In this document: piece by piece, positions 46,105 through 56,135 of the stretch
How the letters are laid out: each line of letters starts with the position of its first letter
Numbering within the stretch: position 1 is the first letter of the stretch
DNA from: JAGLHV01 sp023143305 [NCBI: Clostridia bacterium]
Lineage (GTDB): Bacteria > CBDUZB01 > JAGLHV01
Direction of reading: 5' to 3'
Assembly: GCA_030637025.1 (NCBI GenBank)
Contig: DAOVVV010000013.1
Coordinates: 1-61,161, forward strand
Length of the DNA: 61,161 bases
Made by a program: the position numbers and the translations under genes
Notes under the pieces: model-generated
What the model was told of the DNA's origin: nothing
Databases searched by the model: none
What the model saw: the letters and a program-made list of their open reading frames with translations, nothing else

Positions 46105-47892
46105 GTGAAAATAAAAGGAAAAATAATAAAAGTATCCGGTCCTTTGGTAGTAGCTACGGATTTACCGGGGGTAAAGATGTACGAAGTCGTCCGGGTGGGA
46201 GCAGAAGGGTTAATAGGGGAGGTAGTGGAGTTAAAAGGAGACCATGTTTCCATTCAGGTTTATGAAGAAACTACCGGGATAGGTCCGGGAGAGGTTGTGG
46301 TTGCTACCGGACAACCTTTATCAGTAGAATTAGGTCCGGGATTGGTTACTTCTATTTATGACGGAATTCAACGGCCCCTGGAGGTAATAAGCCAAAAAGT
46401 AGGGGATTATATTTCCCGGGGGATAGATTTTCCCAAAATTAATCGGGAGAAAAAATGGAAATTTATTCCACTGGCCAAGAAGGGAGAAAAGGTTAAAGCC
46501 GGAGATATTTTAGGGCAGGTTAATGAAACCGAATTAGTAATACATAAGATTATGGTTTCTCCCGGGGTAGAAGGAACTATAAAAAATATTTTTGCCGGAG
46601 AATTTACCGTAGAAGAGACTATTGTGGAGTTGAATGTTGAAGATGAAAAGCAAATAAAAAAGCTTTGTATGTTACAGCACTGGCCGGTAAGGCAAGCACG
46701 GCCTTACCGGAAAAAACTTAGTCCCCATGAACCATTAATTACCGGGACACGGGTAATCGATACTTTTTTTCCCATAGCCAAGGGAGGAACAGCCTGTATC
46801 CCGGGCCCTTTTGGATCAGGAAAAACGGTTGTCCTTCACCAATTAGCCAAATGGTCGGATGCGGATATTATTGTTTATGTGGGATGTGGTGAGCGGGGAA
46901 ATGAAATGACCGATGTTTTATTAGAATTTCCGGCCTTGAAGGATCCTCACACCGGGGAATCATTAATTAAAAGAACAATTTTAATTGCTAATACCTCTAA
47001 TATGCCGGTGGCGGCACGGGAAGCTTCTATTTATACCGGGATTACACTGGCTGAATATTTTCGGGATATGGGCTATAAAGTAGCTTTAATGGCTGATTCC
47101 ACTTCCCGCTGGGCTGAGGCATTAAGGGAAATGTCCGGAAGATTGGAAGAAATGCCGGGAGAAGAAGGTTATCCTGCTTATTTAGCCTCAAGAATAGCTT
47201 CTTTTTATGAAAGAGCCGGAATGGTAGCCTGTTTAGGCTCTGATAATCGCATTGCTTCTCTTTCTATTATTGGGGCGGTTTCTCCTCCCGGAGGAGATTT
47301 GGCTGACCCGGTAGTACAGAATACTTTGCGTATTGTAAAAGTTTTTTGGGGGTTGGAAGACCGTTTAGCTTATATGAGGCATTTTCCGGCAATAAACTGG
47401 TTGCGCAGTTATTCGTTATATTTAGATAATCTTTATGGGTTTATGGAAAAAGAAGTAGCCCCTGATTTTATGAAAATGCGTAATGAAGCTCTGAAGATTT
47501 TACAGAAAGTGGCCAATCTGGAAGAAATTGTCCGTCTGGTAGGATTAGAAGCTTTGTCAGCAGAGGATAGATTAATTTTAGAGATGGGGAAAACAATAAA
47601 AGAAGATTTCTTGCATCAACATGCTTTTGATGAGGTAGATACTTATACTTCTTTAAAAAAACAGTATCTGATGCTTAAGATTATTATGCGGTTATATTAT
47701 TTAGTGCGGGAATTAGTAGATAAAATTCCTTTTGAACAATTAATAGAGTTAAAAGTCAGGGAAGAGATAAGTAAAATGAAATTTATAGATGAAAAAGAAA
47801 TCAATCGGTTTGAAGACATTGAAAAACAATTGGAAAAAGAGATAAAAATGAAAAAGGATTCTTTGGAAAAAGAAAGCGTATTAAGTGAATAA
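46105..47892 (+). CDS. V/A-type ATPase catalytic subunit A
   Basis: The 595-residue subunit begins at a GTG with AAAGGAG upstream. It has the beta-barrel start [16 protein letters not shown], a non-homologous bulge region (110-200), Walker A GPFGSGKT at 234-241, [35 protein letters not shown] and the ATP-site stretch. It hydrolyses or makes ATP. All catalytic motifs are intact. The gene is followed by a TPR gene rather than directly by B. Confidence 0.97.
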   Translation: MKIKGKIIKVSGPLVVATDLPGVKMYEVVRVGAEGLIGEVVELKGDHVSIQVYEETTGIGPGEVVVATGQPLSVELGPGLVTSIYDGIQRPLEVISQKVGDYISRGIDFPKINREKKWKFIPLAKKGEKVKAGDILGQVNETELVIHKIMVSPGVEGTIKNIFAGEFTVEETIVELNVEDEKQIKKLCMLQHWPVRQARPYRKKLSPHEPLITGTRVIDTFFPIAKGGTACIPGPFGSGKTVVLHQLAKWSDADIIVYVGCGERGNEMTDVLLEFPALKDPHTGESLIKRTILIANTSNMPVAAREASIYTGITLAEYFRDMGYKVALMADSTSRWAEALREMSGRLEEMPGEEGYPAYLASRIASFYERAGMVACLGSDNRIASLSIIGAVSPPGGDLADPVVQNTLRIVKVFWGLEDRLAYMRHFPAINWLRSYSLYLDNLYGFMEKEVAPDFMKMRNEALKILQKVANLEEIVRLVGLEALSAEDRLILEMGKTIKEDFLHQHAFDEVDTYTSLKKQYLMLKIIMRLYYLVRELVDKIPFEQLIELKVREEISKMKFIDEKEINRFEDIEKQLEKEIKMKKDSLEKESVLSE

Positions 47893-47912
47893 ATAAAGGG
47901 TGGTTACTTGAA

Positions 47913-49526
47913 ATGCTTAGCCAAATACTAAATTTTGAAAGAAAGAAAAGTTATTGGATTATCGGATTGGTGCTGTTTTGTGGTTTAGTTTTATCTTGCA
48001 GTAAGGGAGAAGACGCGGTTAGCAAAACGATAAAGGAAAGCGAACATTTAATTCAGGCAAAAGAGGCTTTTTTGCAAGGCGATTGGGATAAAGTAATTCA
48101 ATACGGGGAAGAAGGAATAAAAAAAGAGCCGGATGATGCTATTCTGAGTCAATTATTGTTGGCTGCTTATGTATTGAAAGGAGACGATTTTTATAAAAAG
48201 GCGATAGAGTTTACAATAAAAAAAGAAGTACTATTAGAAAAGAATGAAAAAAAATTTTTGAATTGGGCCCGAAATTTGGTTAAAAATAATTCTCAGAACA
48301 GCTATTCTCATTATTGTTTAAGTAAATCAATGGGGAAAAAGAAAAAGGCAATCGGACCTTTGAAAAAAGCAATAGAAATTAATTCTCAATTTAGTGAGGC
48401 TTATTCCAGATTGGGAATGATTTTTGAAGAGAAAAAAGCATGGGATAAAGCCGAGTTTTATCTAAAAAAAGCATTGGAAAACAGCCAAAATTCAAAGGCT
48501 ATAAATTTGTGGCGTTTATCTTTTATGTATTTGTCGTCAAAAAAATATGAATTGGCTGAATCCTATGCATTAAAGGCTATTGAAAAAAAAACCGATTTTG
48601 AAATGGCGTATCTTACTTTAGGGGCTATTTATTTCCGAATGAATGAATTAGGAAAGGCAATCAATTCCTGGAAGGAATTTGTTCGCCTGGATCCTGAGGA
48701 AAAAATAGGAAAAGGGATAAAAGAACAGATTTTATTATTAGAAAAAATGCTTAAAAATAAAGAGATATTACTGAAAAGCGTTTCTATGGATGAAGAAAAG
48801 ATTTCGATATTAAAAGAAGCTTTATTGCAAGGGGATTGGAATAAATTGATTGAATTTGGAGAAAAAGAAATAAAAGAAAACCCCCATAATTTGCTGCTTT
48901 GTCATTTGCTCCATTCAGCTTATGAGTTTAAAGGGGATCCTTTTTTGGAAAAAGTTCAAGATTTCCTGGCTGAAATAGAACCATTGTTTAAAAATAAAAA
49001 GAATATGAATAAAGTTTTTACCTGGGCGGAAGAGTTAACTAAAAAATATCCCCAAAATTGTTATGCGCATTTTCATTTGGGCAAAAGTTCTCTGGGAATG
49101 GGTAAAAGTGGAAAAGCAATTGAGTCCTTTAAAAAAGCAATAGAGATTAATCCAACGTTTAGCGAAGCTTATTTTCGACTAGGAGCTATTTATGAGCAGG
49201 TAAATTCATTGAATAAAGCTGAATATTATCTGAAAAAAGCCCTTGAAAATCCGCAAAATTCAGAAGCTAAATATTCTATAAGTCTTGCAGATATTTATGA
49301 GTCTTTGAAAGAGTACAACCTTGCTATGGATTATGCACTAAGGGCTATCGAAAAAAAACCTGATTATACAGGAGCATATGTTTTTATTGGGACTCTTTAT
49401 ACAAAAAAGGGCAATTATAATTTAGAAATGGCGAAAAATTACTGGGAAAAAGCTGTTCAATTAGATCCTAATGGAGAAAATGGGAAATTGGCACAGGAAT
49501 GGATTTTATCATTACCAAAGAAATAA
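47913..49526 (+). CDS. TPR lipoprotein inside the ATPase operon, internally duplicated
   Basis: The 537-residue protein has a membrane-like start and lipobox LVLSC with Cys29 (FCGLVLSCSK). The rest is two related halves, about 51-275 and 301-530: EAFLQGDWDKVIQYGEEGIKK against EALLQGDWNKLIEFGEKEIKE, and AIEINSQFSEAYSRLGMIFEE against AIEINPTFSEAYFRLGAIYEQ. Each has several tetratricopeptide repeats (KAEFYLKKALENSQN). It probably acts as a periplasmic scaffold. It begins 20 bp after A and ends 57 bp before B, so it is co-transcribed with the ATPase. No ATPase subunit of this type is known to me. Confidence 0.85.
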   Translation: MLSQILNFERKKSYWIIGLVLFCGLVLSCSKGEDAVSKTIKESEHLIQAKEAFLQGDWDKVIQYGEEGIKKEPDDAILSQLLLAAYVLKGDDFYKKAIEFTIKKEVLLEKNEKKFLNWARNLVKNNSQNSYSHYCLSKSMGKKKKAIGPLKKAIEINSQFSEAYSRLGMIFEEKKAWDKAEFYLKKALENSQNSKAINLWRLSFMYLSSKKYELAESYALKAIEKKTDFEMAYLTLGAIYFRMNELGKAINSWKEFVRLDPEEKIGKGIKEQILLLEKMLKNKEILLKSVSMDEEKISILKEALLQGDWNKLIEFGEKEIKENPHNLLLCHLLHSAYEFKGDPFLEKVQDFLAEIEPLFKNKKNMNKVFTWAEELTKKYPQNCYAHFHLGKSSLGMGKSGKAIESFKKAIEINPTFSEAYFRLGAIYEQVNSLNKAEYYLKKALENPQNSEAKYSISLADIYESLKEYNLAMDYALRAIEKKPDYTGAYVFIGTLYTKKGNYNLEMAKNYWEKAVQLDPNGENGKLAQEWILSLPKK

Positions 49527-49583
49527 ACACTTACAATTGGGTTTGTATCATGAATCCTGTATCGTGAAAAAGAGGAGGAAACA

Positions 49584-50978
49584 TTGAAAGTTAAAGAATA
49601 TAGAACTATTTCCGGGATGGCCGGTCCGTTGATTTTCGTAGAAGGCACTGAAGGAATAAAATATGGAGAAATCGTGGAAGTGCGCTTAGGCCTTGCCGGT
49701 AGTAATAAGAGGGAAAAAGTTCGCACCGGAAAAGTTTTGGAAGTCATAAATGATAAGGTTTTAGTCCAGTTATTTGAAGGAAGTGCCGGGTTAAATCTAA
49801 ATGAGAGCCGTATAAAATTTTTAGGGAGGGGGGTTGAATTAGCCGTTTCCCCTGATATGTTGGGAAGAATTTTTGACGGGATGGGAAAACCTATTGATGG
49901 AGGCCCGGAGATTATACCGGAGAAAAAACTGGACATAAACGGAGAATCGATTAATCCGGCTGCCCGGGATTATCCTAATGAATTTATTCAAACAGGGGTT
50001 TCTGCTATTGATGGGATGAATACACTGGTACGGGGACAGAAATTGCCTATTTTTACCGGTTCAGGACTTCCTCATAATGAATTGGCTGCCCAGATAACCC
50101 GACAGGCAAAAATTTTAGGCAAAGATGAAAAATTTGCGGTAATTTTTGCGGCTATGGGTATTACTTTCGAAGAAGCGGATTATTTTATTAATGATTTTAA
50201 AAAAACAGGGGCTATTGAAAGAGCAGTTCTTTTTGTTAATTTGGCTAATGACCCGGCGATAGAAAGATTGGCTACGCCCCGGATAGCTTTGACGGCGGCA
50301 GAATACCTGGCTTTTAGTCAGGGAATGCATGTATTAGTCATTCTCACCGATATGACCAACTATGGGGAAGCCTTACGGGAAGTTTCTGCAGCCAGAAAAG
50401 AAATTCCGGCTCGCAGAGGATACCCGGGATATATGTATACTGATTTATCTACTATTTACGAACGGGCAGGAAGGATAAAAGGAAAGAAAGGCTCCATTAC
50501 CCAAATTCCTATTTTAACTATGCCCGAAGATGATAAAACCCATCCTTTACCGGATCTTACCGGATATATTACCGAAGGACAGATTATTTTAAGCCGGGAA
50601 TTGTACCATAAAGGGGTTTATCCCCCGGTAGATGTTTTACCCTCTCTTTCCCGGTTGAAAGAAAAAGGCATTGGACAAGGTAAAACCAGAGAAGACCATG
50701 CAGATGTAACTTCTCAGCTTTTTGCTTCTTATGCCCGGGGAAAAGAAGTTAAGGAATTAGCCGTGATATTAGGGGAAGCAGCTCTTTCTCCCGTAGATAA
50801 ATTGTTTGCCCGCTTTGCCGATATTTACGAAAATGAATTTATTAAACAGGAAGAAGAGGACAATAGGACTATTGAAGATTCTTTAGATTTGGCCTGGCAG
50901 CTCTTAAAAACACTTCCCAGAAACGAATTAAAAAGAGTAAAGGATGCTATGGTAGAAAAATATATGCGGAAAGAGTAA
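49584..50978 (+). CDS. V/A-type ATPase regulatory subunit B
   Basis: The 464-residue subunit begins at a TTG preceded by GAGGAGG. It has [17 protein letters not shown], the degenerate P-loop [16 protein letters not shown] (no Walker Lys), [36 protein letters not shown] and [16 protein letters not shown]. It forms the A3B3 hexamer with A. Confidence 0.97.
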   Translation: MKVKEYRTISGMAGPLIFVEGTEGIKYGEIVEVRLGLAGSNKREKVRTGKVLEVINDKVLVQLFEGSAGLNLNESRIKFLGRGVELAVSPDMLGRIFDGMGKPIDGGPEIIPEKKLDINGESINPAARDYPNEFIQTGVSAIDGMNTLVRGQKLPIFTGSGLPHNELAAQITRQAKILGKDEKFAVIFAAMGITFEEADYFINDFKKTGAIERAVLFVNLANDPAIERLATPRIALTAAEYLAFSQGMHVLVILTDMTNYGEALREVSAARKEIPARRGYPGYMYTDLSTIYERAGRIKGKKGSITQIPILTMPEDDKTHPLPDLTGYITEGQIILSRELYHKGVYPPVDVLPSLSRLKEKGIGQGKTREDHADVTSQLFASYARGKEVKELAVILGEAALSPVDKLFARFADIYENEFIKQEEEDNRTIEDSLDLAWQLLKTLPRNELKRVKDAMVEKYMRKE

Positions 50979-50982
50979 AGTA

Positions 50983-51603
50983 ATGCGTTTAAATGTTAAT
51001 CCCAATAGAATGGAATTACTGAAGTTAAAAAAGCGGATAGTTCTGGCTCATCGCGGGCATAAACTATTAAAAGATAAACAAGATGAATTAATGCGTTATT
51101 TTTTAAGCCGGTTGACCGAAGTTAAAAAACTGCGAAAGGAAGTAGAAAAGGCTTTAAAAGAAGCACATCAATATCTTCTTCGTGCCCGGGCGATTAGTTC
51201 TTCCCAGGTAATAGAAGAGGCATTGCTTTTTCCTACGGTTAAAATTGAGCTGGAAAGTTTTTTTACTCCTTTGATGAATTTAAGGTTGGTTAATTATCGG
51301 TTGAAAATAGAAGAGAAGGAAGGTTCTTATGGTTTGGTGAATACTTCCAGTGGTTTAGATGATGCGGTAGAGCATTATAAGCAGGGTTTACCTAAAATGA
51401 TAAAATTAGCTGAATTAGAAAAAAATTTGGAGATTATAGCTAAAGAAATCACCCTTACCCGCCGCCGGGTCAATGCTTTGGAATATATATTAATTCCGGA
51501 CCTTAAAGAAACCATAAGGTATATTTCTATGAAACTGGTGGAAATAGAGCGGGGAAATCTGGTGCGATTGATGAAAGTAAAAGAAATAGTCAGGGAACAT
51601 TAG
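50983..51603 (+). CDS. V/A-type ATPase subunit D
   Basis: The 206-residue subunit is the long coiled-coil axle: RLNVNPNRMELLKLKKRIVLAHRGHKLLKDKQDELM at the start and RRRVNALEYILIPDLKETI near the end are family landmarks. It follows B by 4 bp and closes the operon. Confidence 0.95.
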   Translation: MRLNVNPNRMELLKLKKRIVLAHRGHKLLKDKQDELMRYFLSRLTEVKKLRKEVEKALKEAHQYLLRARAISSSQVIEEALLFPTVKIELESFFTPLMNLRLVNYRLKIEEKEGSYGLVNTSSGLDDAVEHYKQGLPKMIKLAELEKNLEIIAKEITLTRRRVNALEYILIPDLKETIRYISMKLVEIERGNLVRLMKVKEIVREH

Positions 51604-51620
51604 AGACTAAAAACTTGTTA

Positions 51621-51656
51621 AATTGGTTGAATTGGTTTGATTGGTTGAATTGGTGA
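51621..51656. repeat. Short degenerate tandem repeat of ATTGGTTGA
   Basis: AATTGGTTGA, ATTGGTTTGA, TTGGTTGAAT and TGGTGA give about four units of 9-10 bp after the ATPase operon. A related GTTGAATTGGTTAAAAGG run occurs near 55983. Confidence 0.6.
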
Positions 51657-51703
51657 AAAAGGATAAAAAGGGAGAGTCTATAATTTTTTTTGTATGATAA
51701 AAT

Positions 51704-52630
51704 ATGAGTAAAGACAATAAAATATTAAAAGTATATGATGTAATTTACCCCGAGGAAGAAAAAAATATTCCTGCTATCTATGAAAAGGATAAACAATTCT
51801 TTGATATGGCAGTGAAACTATTAAAATTATTCAGTCTTTTGAAAGAGATAATTAAACCGGAGAATAGTAGTAAGGAAGTTATAGAAGCACTTTTTGGATT
51901 GCACACGCAATCATTTAGATTATTTCGTTCTATTGTGATATTATGTAAATCCGGTCTTGCATCAGAAGCCTGCATACAACTTCGTTCTTTATTAGAAGTA
52001 ATAAGTTATTTGCTTTATATTGCTGAAAAAGATCACAGGGAACGATTAGCACATTATCAACATTCCAGAAATTTATCGGAAGAAGTTGCTATGGATAAAT
52101 TTTTATTTTGTTTCCCTGAGGATAAAAAAGAACAAAATGAAAAACGGCAGCAAATATTAAAAAAAAAGGAAGAAGCAATACAATATTTTCGAAAAAAACA
52201 TTCTGAAAATTTATCGGAAAAAATTAAAGAGGAAATAAAAAAATTAGCGTGTATTAATCCCAAAAATAAAAATATAAAAATAGAAAAAATAGAACTTAAA
52301 ATTATCAAAAGAGATTATTGTTTGAAACCACAAGAAGCAGGTGAATCCTTAAGAGATAACAAGTTTTTTATTAAGAATTACAAGGTTCTTTATCCTCGTG
52401 CATCGGCTATAAGTCATGGTGAAAAAATAAATGAGTTTAGTTGTTCTACTGATAATCCGACAGAATTTCGAGGCCGATTGATGGGAGGACATAGAAGAGA
52501 GTGTTTAATTTGTTCCTGTACTCTTTTTTTCTTGGGTATCCAAAAGATAAATGAGTTATTTCAAATAGGAAAAGAGGATAGAATAAACGAGATGGATAAT
52601 GAGTTAGATGAGTATTATGAAAAACAATAA
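51704..52630 (+). CDS. DUF5677-like protein
   Basis: The 308-residue helical protein has the pattern of DUF5677 members: an amino region FFDMAVKLLKLF, then SFRLFRSIVILCKSGLASEACIQLRSLLEVISYLLYIAEKD, and a later YPRASAISHGEKIN with the conserved Ser-His-Gly. Such proteins occur in many bacteria with unknown function, sometimes in defence or accessory regions. The internal stretch 130-210 is Lys/Glu-rich. It stands alone between repeat-rich spacers. Confidence 0.6.
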   Translation: MSKDNKILKVYDVIYPEEEKNIPAIYEKDKQFFDMAVKLLKLFSLLKEIIKPENSSKEVIEALFGLHTQSFRLFRSIVILCKSGLASEACIQLRSLLEVISYLLYIAEKDHRERLAHYQHSRNLSEEVAMDKFLFCFPEDKKEQNEKRQQILKKKEEAIQYFRKKHSENLSEKIKEEIKKLACINPKNKNIKIEKIELKIIKRDYCLKPQEAGESLRDNKFFIKNYKVLYPRASAISHGEKINEFSCSTDNPTEFRGRLMGGHRRECLICSCTLFFLGIQKINELFQIGKEDRINEMDNELDEYYEKQ

Positions 52631-52704
52631 TAAGCAAGTAATAAAGGGATGATAGACCCTTATTTCTTTATAGGTGGGATAAAGTTCAAAAAGAGGTGAT
52701 TAAA

Positions 52705-53514
52705 ATGCCGGTAATCGGGATGGCTACCAGTAATTTTTTTATGGAGAAAGATATTTTTGAATCAATAAAATTTGCCCGGGATAATGAGTTTTCCGGAGTA
52801 GAAATATGGAGTGATGTTCCTCATTGTTATGTTGACGAGTTTAGTAAGGGTAAAGAGCAGTGGGGTAAATTAAAAGAACTTTTAACTAAAAGTAAATTGC
52901 AAAGTGCTTTCCATGCTCCTATGTTTGGAATAAATATTGCCTCGGTAAATCATGGTATACGGAAAGAATCAATACGCCAGGTAATGGCTGCAATAGATTT
53001 GGCCCAGACTGTAGGAAGTGAAATAGTAGTTTTTCATTCCGGTAAAAGGCCGGCGGTAATAACTTCTTCCAGGGTAAAAGAGGTAACTTTTAGTTTGAAT
53101 AAAGAAGCAATTATTGCCATAAAAAAATATGCTCAGGGAAAAAAAGTGCATGCAGTACTGGAAAATTGTGGAGTCGATAAAGATGATTACGAGGAAAGTT
53201 TACCTGATTTTATGTACTTAGTTGAAAGTTGTGAAATAGATGTATGCTGGGATGTGGGTCATTCCCACTGTTCCTGGGGGGTAAAAGAGACCTTTGAGTC
53301 CTTAAAAGACAAAATTAAGCATATTCATATTCACGATAATGATCGTACTTATGATCAACATTTACCTGTGGGGATGGGAAATATTGATTACCAGCTGGTG
53401 TTTCCTTTTTTGAAAAAATTTTCCGGGATGATTGTTCATGAAATTCAAAGTATAGATAATTGCGAGGAAAAAACAATTCAGAGTAAAAAGGAATTGGATA
53501 AATTGTTAAGGTAG
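52705..53514 (+). CDS. Sugar phosphate isomerase/epimerase-like TIM barrel
   Basis: I chose the ATG at 52705 (AGAGGTG upstream) giving 269 residues beginning MPVIGMATS; a GTG at 52696 is possible. The AP-endonuclease-2/xylose-isomerase-type fold shows EFSGVEIWSDVPH, LQSAFHAPMFGINIASVN, VVFHSGKRPA, LENCGVDKDDY, VCWDVGHSHCS and IHIHDNDRTYDQHLPVGMGNID with likely metal ligands (Glu, Asp, His). A sugar isomerase or endonuclease IV-like function is possible; the substrate is unknown. Confidence 0.85.
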   Translation: MPVIGMATSNFFMEKDIFESIKFARDNEFSGVEIWSDVPHCYVDEFSKGKEQWGKLKELLTKSKLQSAFHAPMFGINIASVNHGIRKESIRQVMAAIDLAQTVGSEIVVFHSGKRPAVITSSRVKEVTFSLNKEAIIAIKKYAQGKKVHAVLENCGVDKDDYEESLPDFMYLVESCEIDVCWDVGHSHCSWGVKETFESLKDKIKHIHIHDNDRTYDQHLPVGMGNIDYQLVFPFLKKFSGMIVHEIQSIDNCEEKTIQSKKELDKLLR

Positions 53515-53780
53515 AGAAAACAGCAAACATTAATGTAAGATGGATTTATTTTAAAAATACTGTAATATTTTTAAGTAATAGTTCATAAAGGCATAAAGGC
53601 ACAGAGGCACAAAGTTAAAAGATAAAAGACTGCTAACGGCAAAAAATAGTCCATAGTCAGAAATTACAGTTATTAGTTACGAGTTATAAATTATTAGTTA
53701 AAAAAAAGTTTAAATTTTGCTTGTTCGCTCCGCCTGAGGCGGATAAGGCGGGAAGTTGGGAGTTTGAACGAGGAAAATGA

Positions 53781-53936
53781 AGGCAAAACATATTTTTCTC
53801 TAGATGCATAATTTTACCCTATGGGCACGCAAAAACAAGCTAAAAATGGAAAACTCGCTTTGCTCAGACAGTTCCATTTTTTTAACGCTTGTTTCTGCTA
53901 AAATTTGCTATATCGTTCAAAACACATTTTCCCTTC
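53781..53936. repeat. Family B miniature inverted-repeat element (copy 1)
   Basis: Ends AGGCAAAACATATTTTTCTC and CAAAACACATTTTCCCTT are inverted. Internally it has the GGGCACGCAAAAACAAGC, CTCGCTTTGCTCAGACA and TTTTTTTAACGC blocks shared with the 60836 and 61021 copies. Confidence 0.8.
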
Positions 53937-54192
53937 ATTTTTTTGTTTGTAATTGTTCCGTTTATAGAGGTGTTTTTTCGTGTTTATTCTTTGTCTCTGT
54001 TTTTGTCTTTTTCTTTTAACTTTGTGCCTCTGTGCCTTGATGCCTTTGTGCCTGTCTTTAACTGTATTTTGAAGTTGGGAGTTGGGAATTTGAAATAATA
54101 GTCAAGTATAGTTTATGACACGAACGGAGTGAGTCTGTGACTGTTTGTGATACAGTATTTATGAGTTGGGGGTTTGGAACGAGGTAAAAGGA

Positions 54193-54395
54193 AGGCAAAA
54201 TATGTTTTTCATAGGATGGCATAGTTTTACCCTATGGGCATGCAAAAACAGGCTAAAAATGGCTTAGACAGGCTTATTTTTTTTACGCGAATTTAATTTG
54301 GGGCGAGACCTTGGTTGCCCAAAAGACTTAAAGGGTGGGTAAGCCCACCCCTACGCAAAAAATTTGCTATATCGTTCAAATCACATTTTCCCTTC
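54193..54395. repeat. Family B element (copy 2) carrying a ~64-bp insertion
   Basis: Left end AGGCAAAATATG and right end CACATTTTCCCTT fit family B. The middle is replaced by GGGCGAGACCTTGGTTGCCC and GTGGGTAAGCCCACCC, a different palindrome-bearing insert. Confidence 0.7.
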
Positions 54396-54633
54396 ATTTT
54401 TTTGTTTGTAATTGCTCTGTTTATAGAGGTGTTTTTTCGTGTTTATTCTTTGTCTCTGTTTTTGTCTTTTTCTTTTAACTTTGTGCCTCTGTGCCTTGAT
54501 GCCTTTGTGCCTGTCTTTAACTGTATTTTGAAGTTGGGAGTTGGGAATTTGAAAAAGTAGTCAAAAATAGTTTGTGATATAGTATTTATGTACGGATTAT
54601 TTAACACTATTTACGAAGGGAGCGAAATAATCT

Positions 54634-55947
54634 ATGAATCGAATATTAGAAAAAATTTTTAAATTAAAAGTTCATAGAACAACGATAAAAACAGAAATAT
54701 TGGCGGGTCTGGTTACTTTTATGACTATGGCTTACATTATTATCGTTAATCCGGCTATTCTACAAAGGGCTGGAATACCTATCGGTCCCTCAATGGTGGC
54801 TACGATAATTGCTGCCTTTTTTGGAACAATATTAATGGCTTTTTATGCTAATAGACCTTTTGCCATTGCCCCTTATATGGGTGAAAATGCTTTTATTGCT
54901 TTTACAGTAGTAGGTGTATTGGGCTATTCCTGGCAAACGGCTCTGGGAGCTGTTTTTATCGGGGGCGTAATTTTTACCTTACTTACCGTTTTTAAACTGC
55001 GGGGTTGGTTAGCCAATGCTATTCCGTTAGGACTTAAATATAGTTTTGCCGCTGGAATAGGATTGTTTTTAACTTTTATTGGATTAAATGAAACAGGCAT
55101 TGTTTGTTTAGGGGTTCCCGGTGCACCGGTTCATCTGGGGAAGGTTACCAGTACGCCTGTATTGTTATCTATATTTTGTTTTGTTTTGATATCTGCCTTA
55201 ATGATTAAGAAGATAAAAGGATCCATAATTATTGGAATATTAGCAACGACTTTTTTGTCTTTTATTTTTGGAGTAGCAGAAGTTCCTTCCCGTTGGATTA
55301 GTTCTCCCCCCAGTCTTGCCCCTATTTTTCTTAAAATAGATTTTTTAGGTGCTTTAAAATGGGGATTTGTTCCTATAATCCTTACTTTATTTATTATGGA
55401 TTTTGTAGACACTATTGGAACATTGATTGGGGTCTCTGCCCGGGCTGGATTTTTGGACAAACAAGGAAATCTTTCGGAAATAGAAAAACCGATGTTAGCG
55501 GATGCCTTAGCTACTATTGTTGGTTCATTAGTAGGAACTACAACCACTGGGACTTATATTGAATCGGCTGCAGGAATTGAAGAAGGTGGGCGGACAGGAT
55601 TGAGTTCTTTGATTGTAGCTCTGTTGTTTTTAAGTAGTCTTTTTTTTGTTCCTTTTCTTACCGCAATTCCTTCTCTGGCTTATGGTCCGGTTTTAATTAT
55701 TGTTGGTCTTTTAATGTTAGAGTCAATAACTAAAATTAATTTTAGCGATTATACAGAATCTATCCCTGCTTTTGTAGTTATAATTTTGATGAGTTTTACT
55801 TATAATATAGGAGTGGGAATAACCGGGGGTTTTGTTCTGTATCCTTTTTTTAAAATTGTTGCAGGGAGATATAAAGAAATTCATCCGGCAATGTGGATAT
55901 TAACCGGGATGTCTCTTTTGTTTTTTATATTTTATCCTTATGGATGA
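54634..55947 (+). CDS. NCS2 purine permease (AzgA/PbuG-like)
   Basis: The 437-residue permease has 12-14 hydrophobic helices and family motifs: AGLVTFMTMAYIIIVNPAIL, FAIAPYMGENAFIAF, FMDFVDTIGTLIG-type IMDFVDTIGTLIGV, GSLVGTTTTGTYIESAAGI. It belongs to the AzgA-like hypoxanthine/guanine/adenine transporters of the inner membrane. GGGAGCG lies just before the ATG, but no riboswitch is evident upstream in the repeat DNA. Confidence 0.93.
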   Translation: MNRILEKIFKLKVHRTTIKTEILAGLVTFMTMAYIIIVNPAILQRAGIPIGPSMVATIIAAFFGTILMAFYANRPFAIAPYMGENAFIAFTVVGVLGYSWQTALGAVFIGGVIFTLLTVFKLRGWLANAIPLGLKYSFAAGIGLFLTFIGLNETGIVCLGVPGAPVHLGKVTSTPVLLSIFCFVLISALMIKKIKGSIIIGILATTFLSFIFGVAEVPSRWISSPPSLAPIFLKIDFLGALKWGFVPIILTLFIMDFVDTIGTLIGVSARAGFLDKQGNLSEIEKPMLADALATIVGSLVGTTTTGTYIESAAGIEEGGRTGLSSLIVALLFLSSLFFVPFLTAIPSLAYGPVLIIVGLLMLESITKINFSDYTESIPAFVVIILMSFTYNIGVGITGGFVLYPFFKIVAGRYKEIHPAMWILTGMSLLFFIFYPYG

Positions 55948-56041
55948 AAAAAACTGTTTAATTAGTTAAATTTGTTTTATTCGTTGAATTGGTTAAAAGG
56001 ACAAACAGATACGGATGTATGATTTTTAAAACTTAAGAAAA

Positions 56042-56057
56042 TGTTTCACGTGAAACA
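56042..56057. promoter_or_regulatory. parS site 1 (perfect)
   Basis: TGTTTCACGTGAAACA is the exact 16-bp ParB-binding palindrome, flanked symmetrically as AAAA...TTTT. It lies in the spacer between the purine permease and the patatin gene. Confidence 0.95.
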
Positions 56058-56135
56058 TTTTTAAGATGATTCTACGATTTTTGGTAATATTTTGCGAAAG
56101 AGATTTTATAAGAAAGCACAAAAAGGAAAAAATAA

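Larger units (their letters stand above)
53515..54633. repeat. 1.1-kb repeat-rich spacer with a long direct duplication
   Basis: No gene is supported. It holds family B copies (53781-53936; 54193-54395), a ~196-bp direct duplication (about 53899-54094 and 54360-54556) and, near 53588, AAAGGCATAAAGGCACAGAGGC, the inverse of TGTGCCTCTGTGCCTTGATGCC at about 54023. Apparent frames of 60-80 codons in it lie within the duplicated DNA. Confidence 0.8.

Noticed and set aside
53804-54098. Overlapping short frames in the 53.8-54.1 kb repeat spacer
   Set aside because: They lie wholly within a duplicated repeat and reappear at 54315-54560; no start signals.
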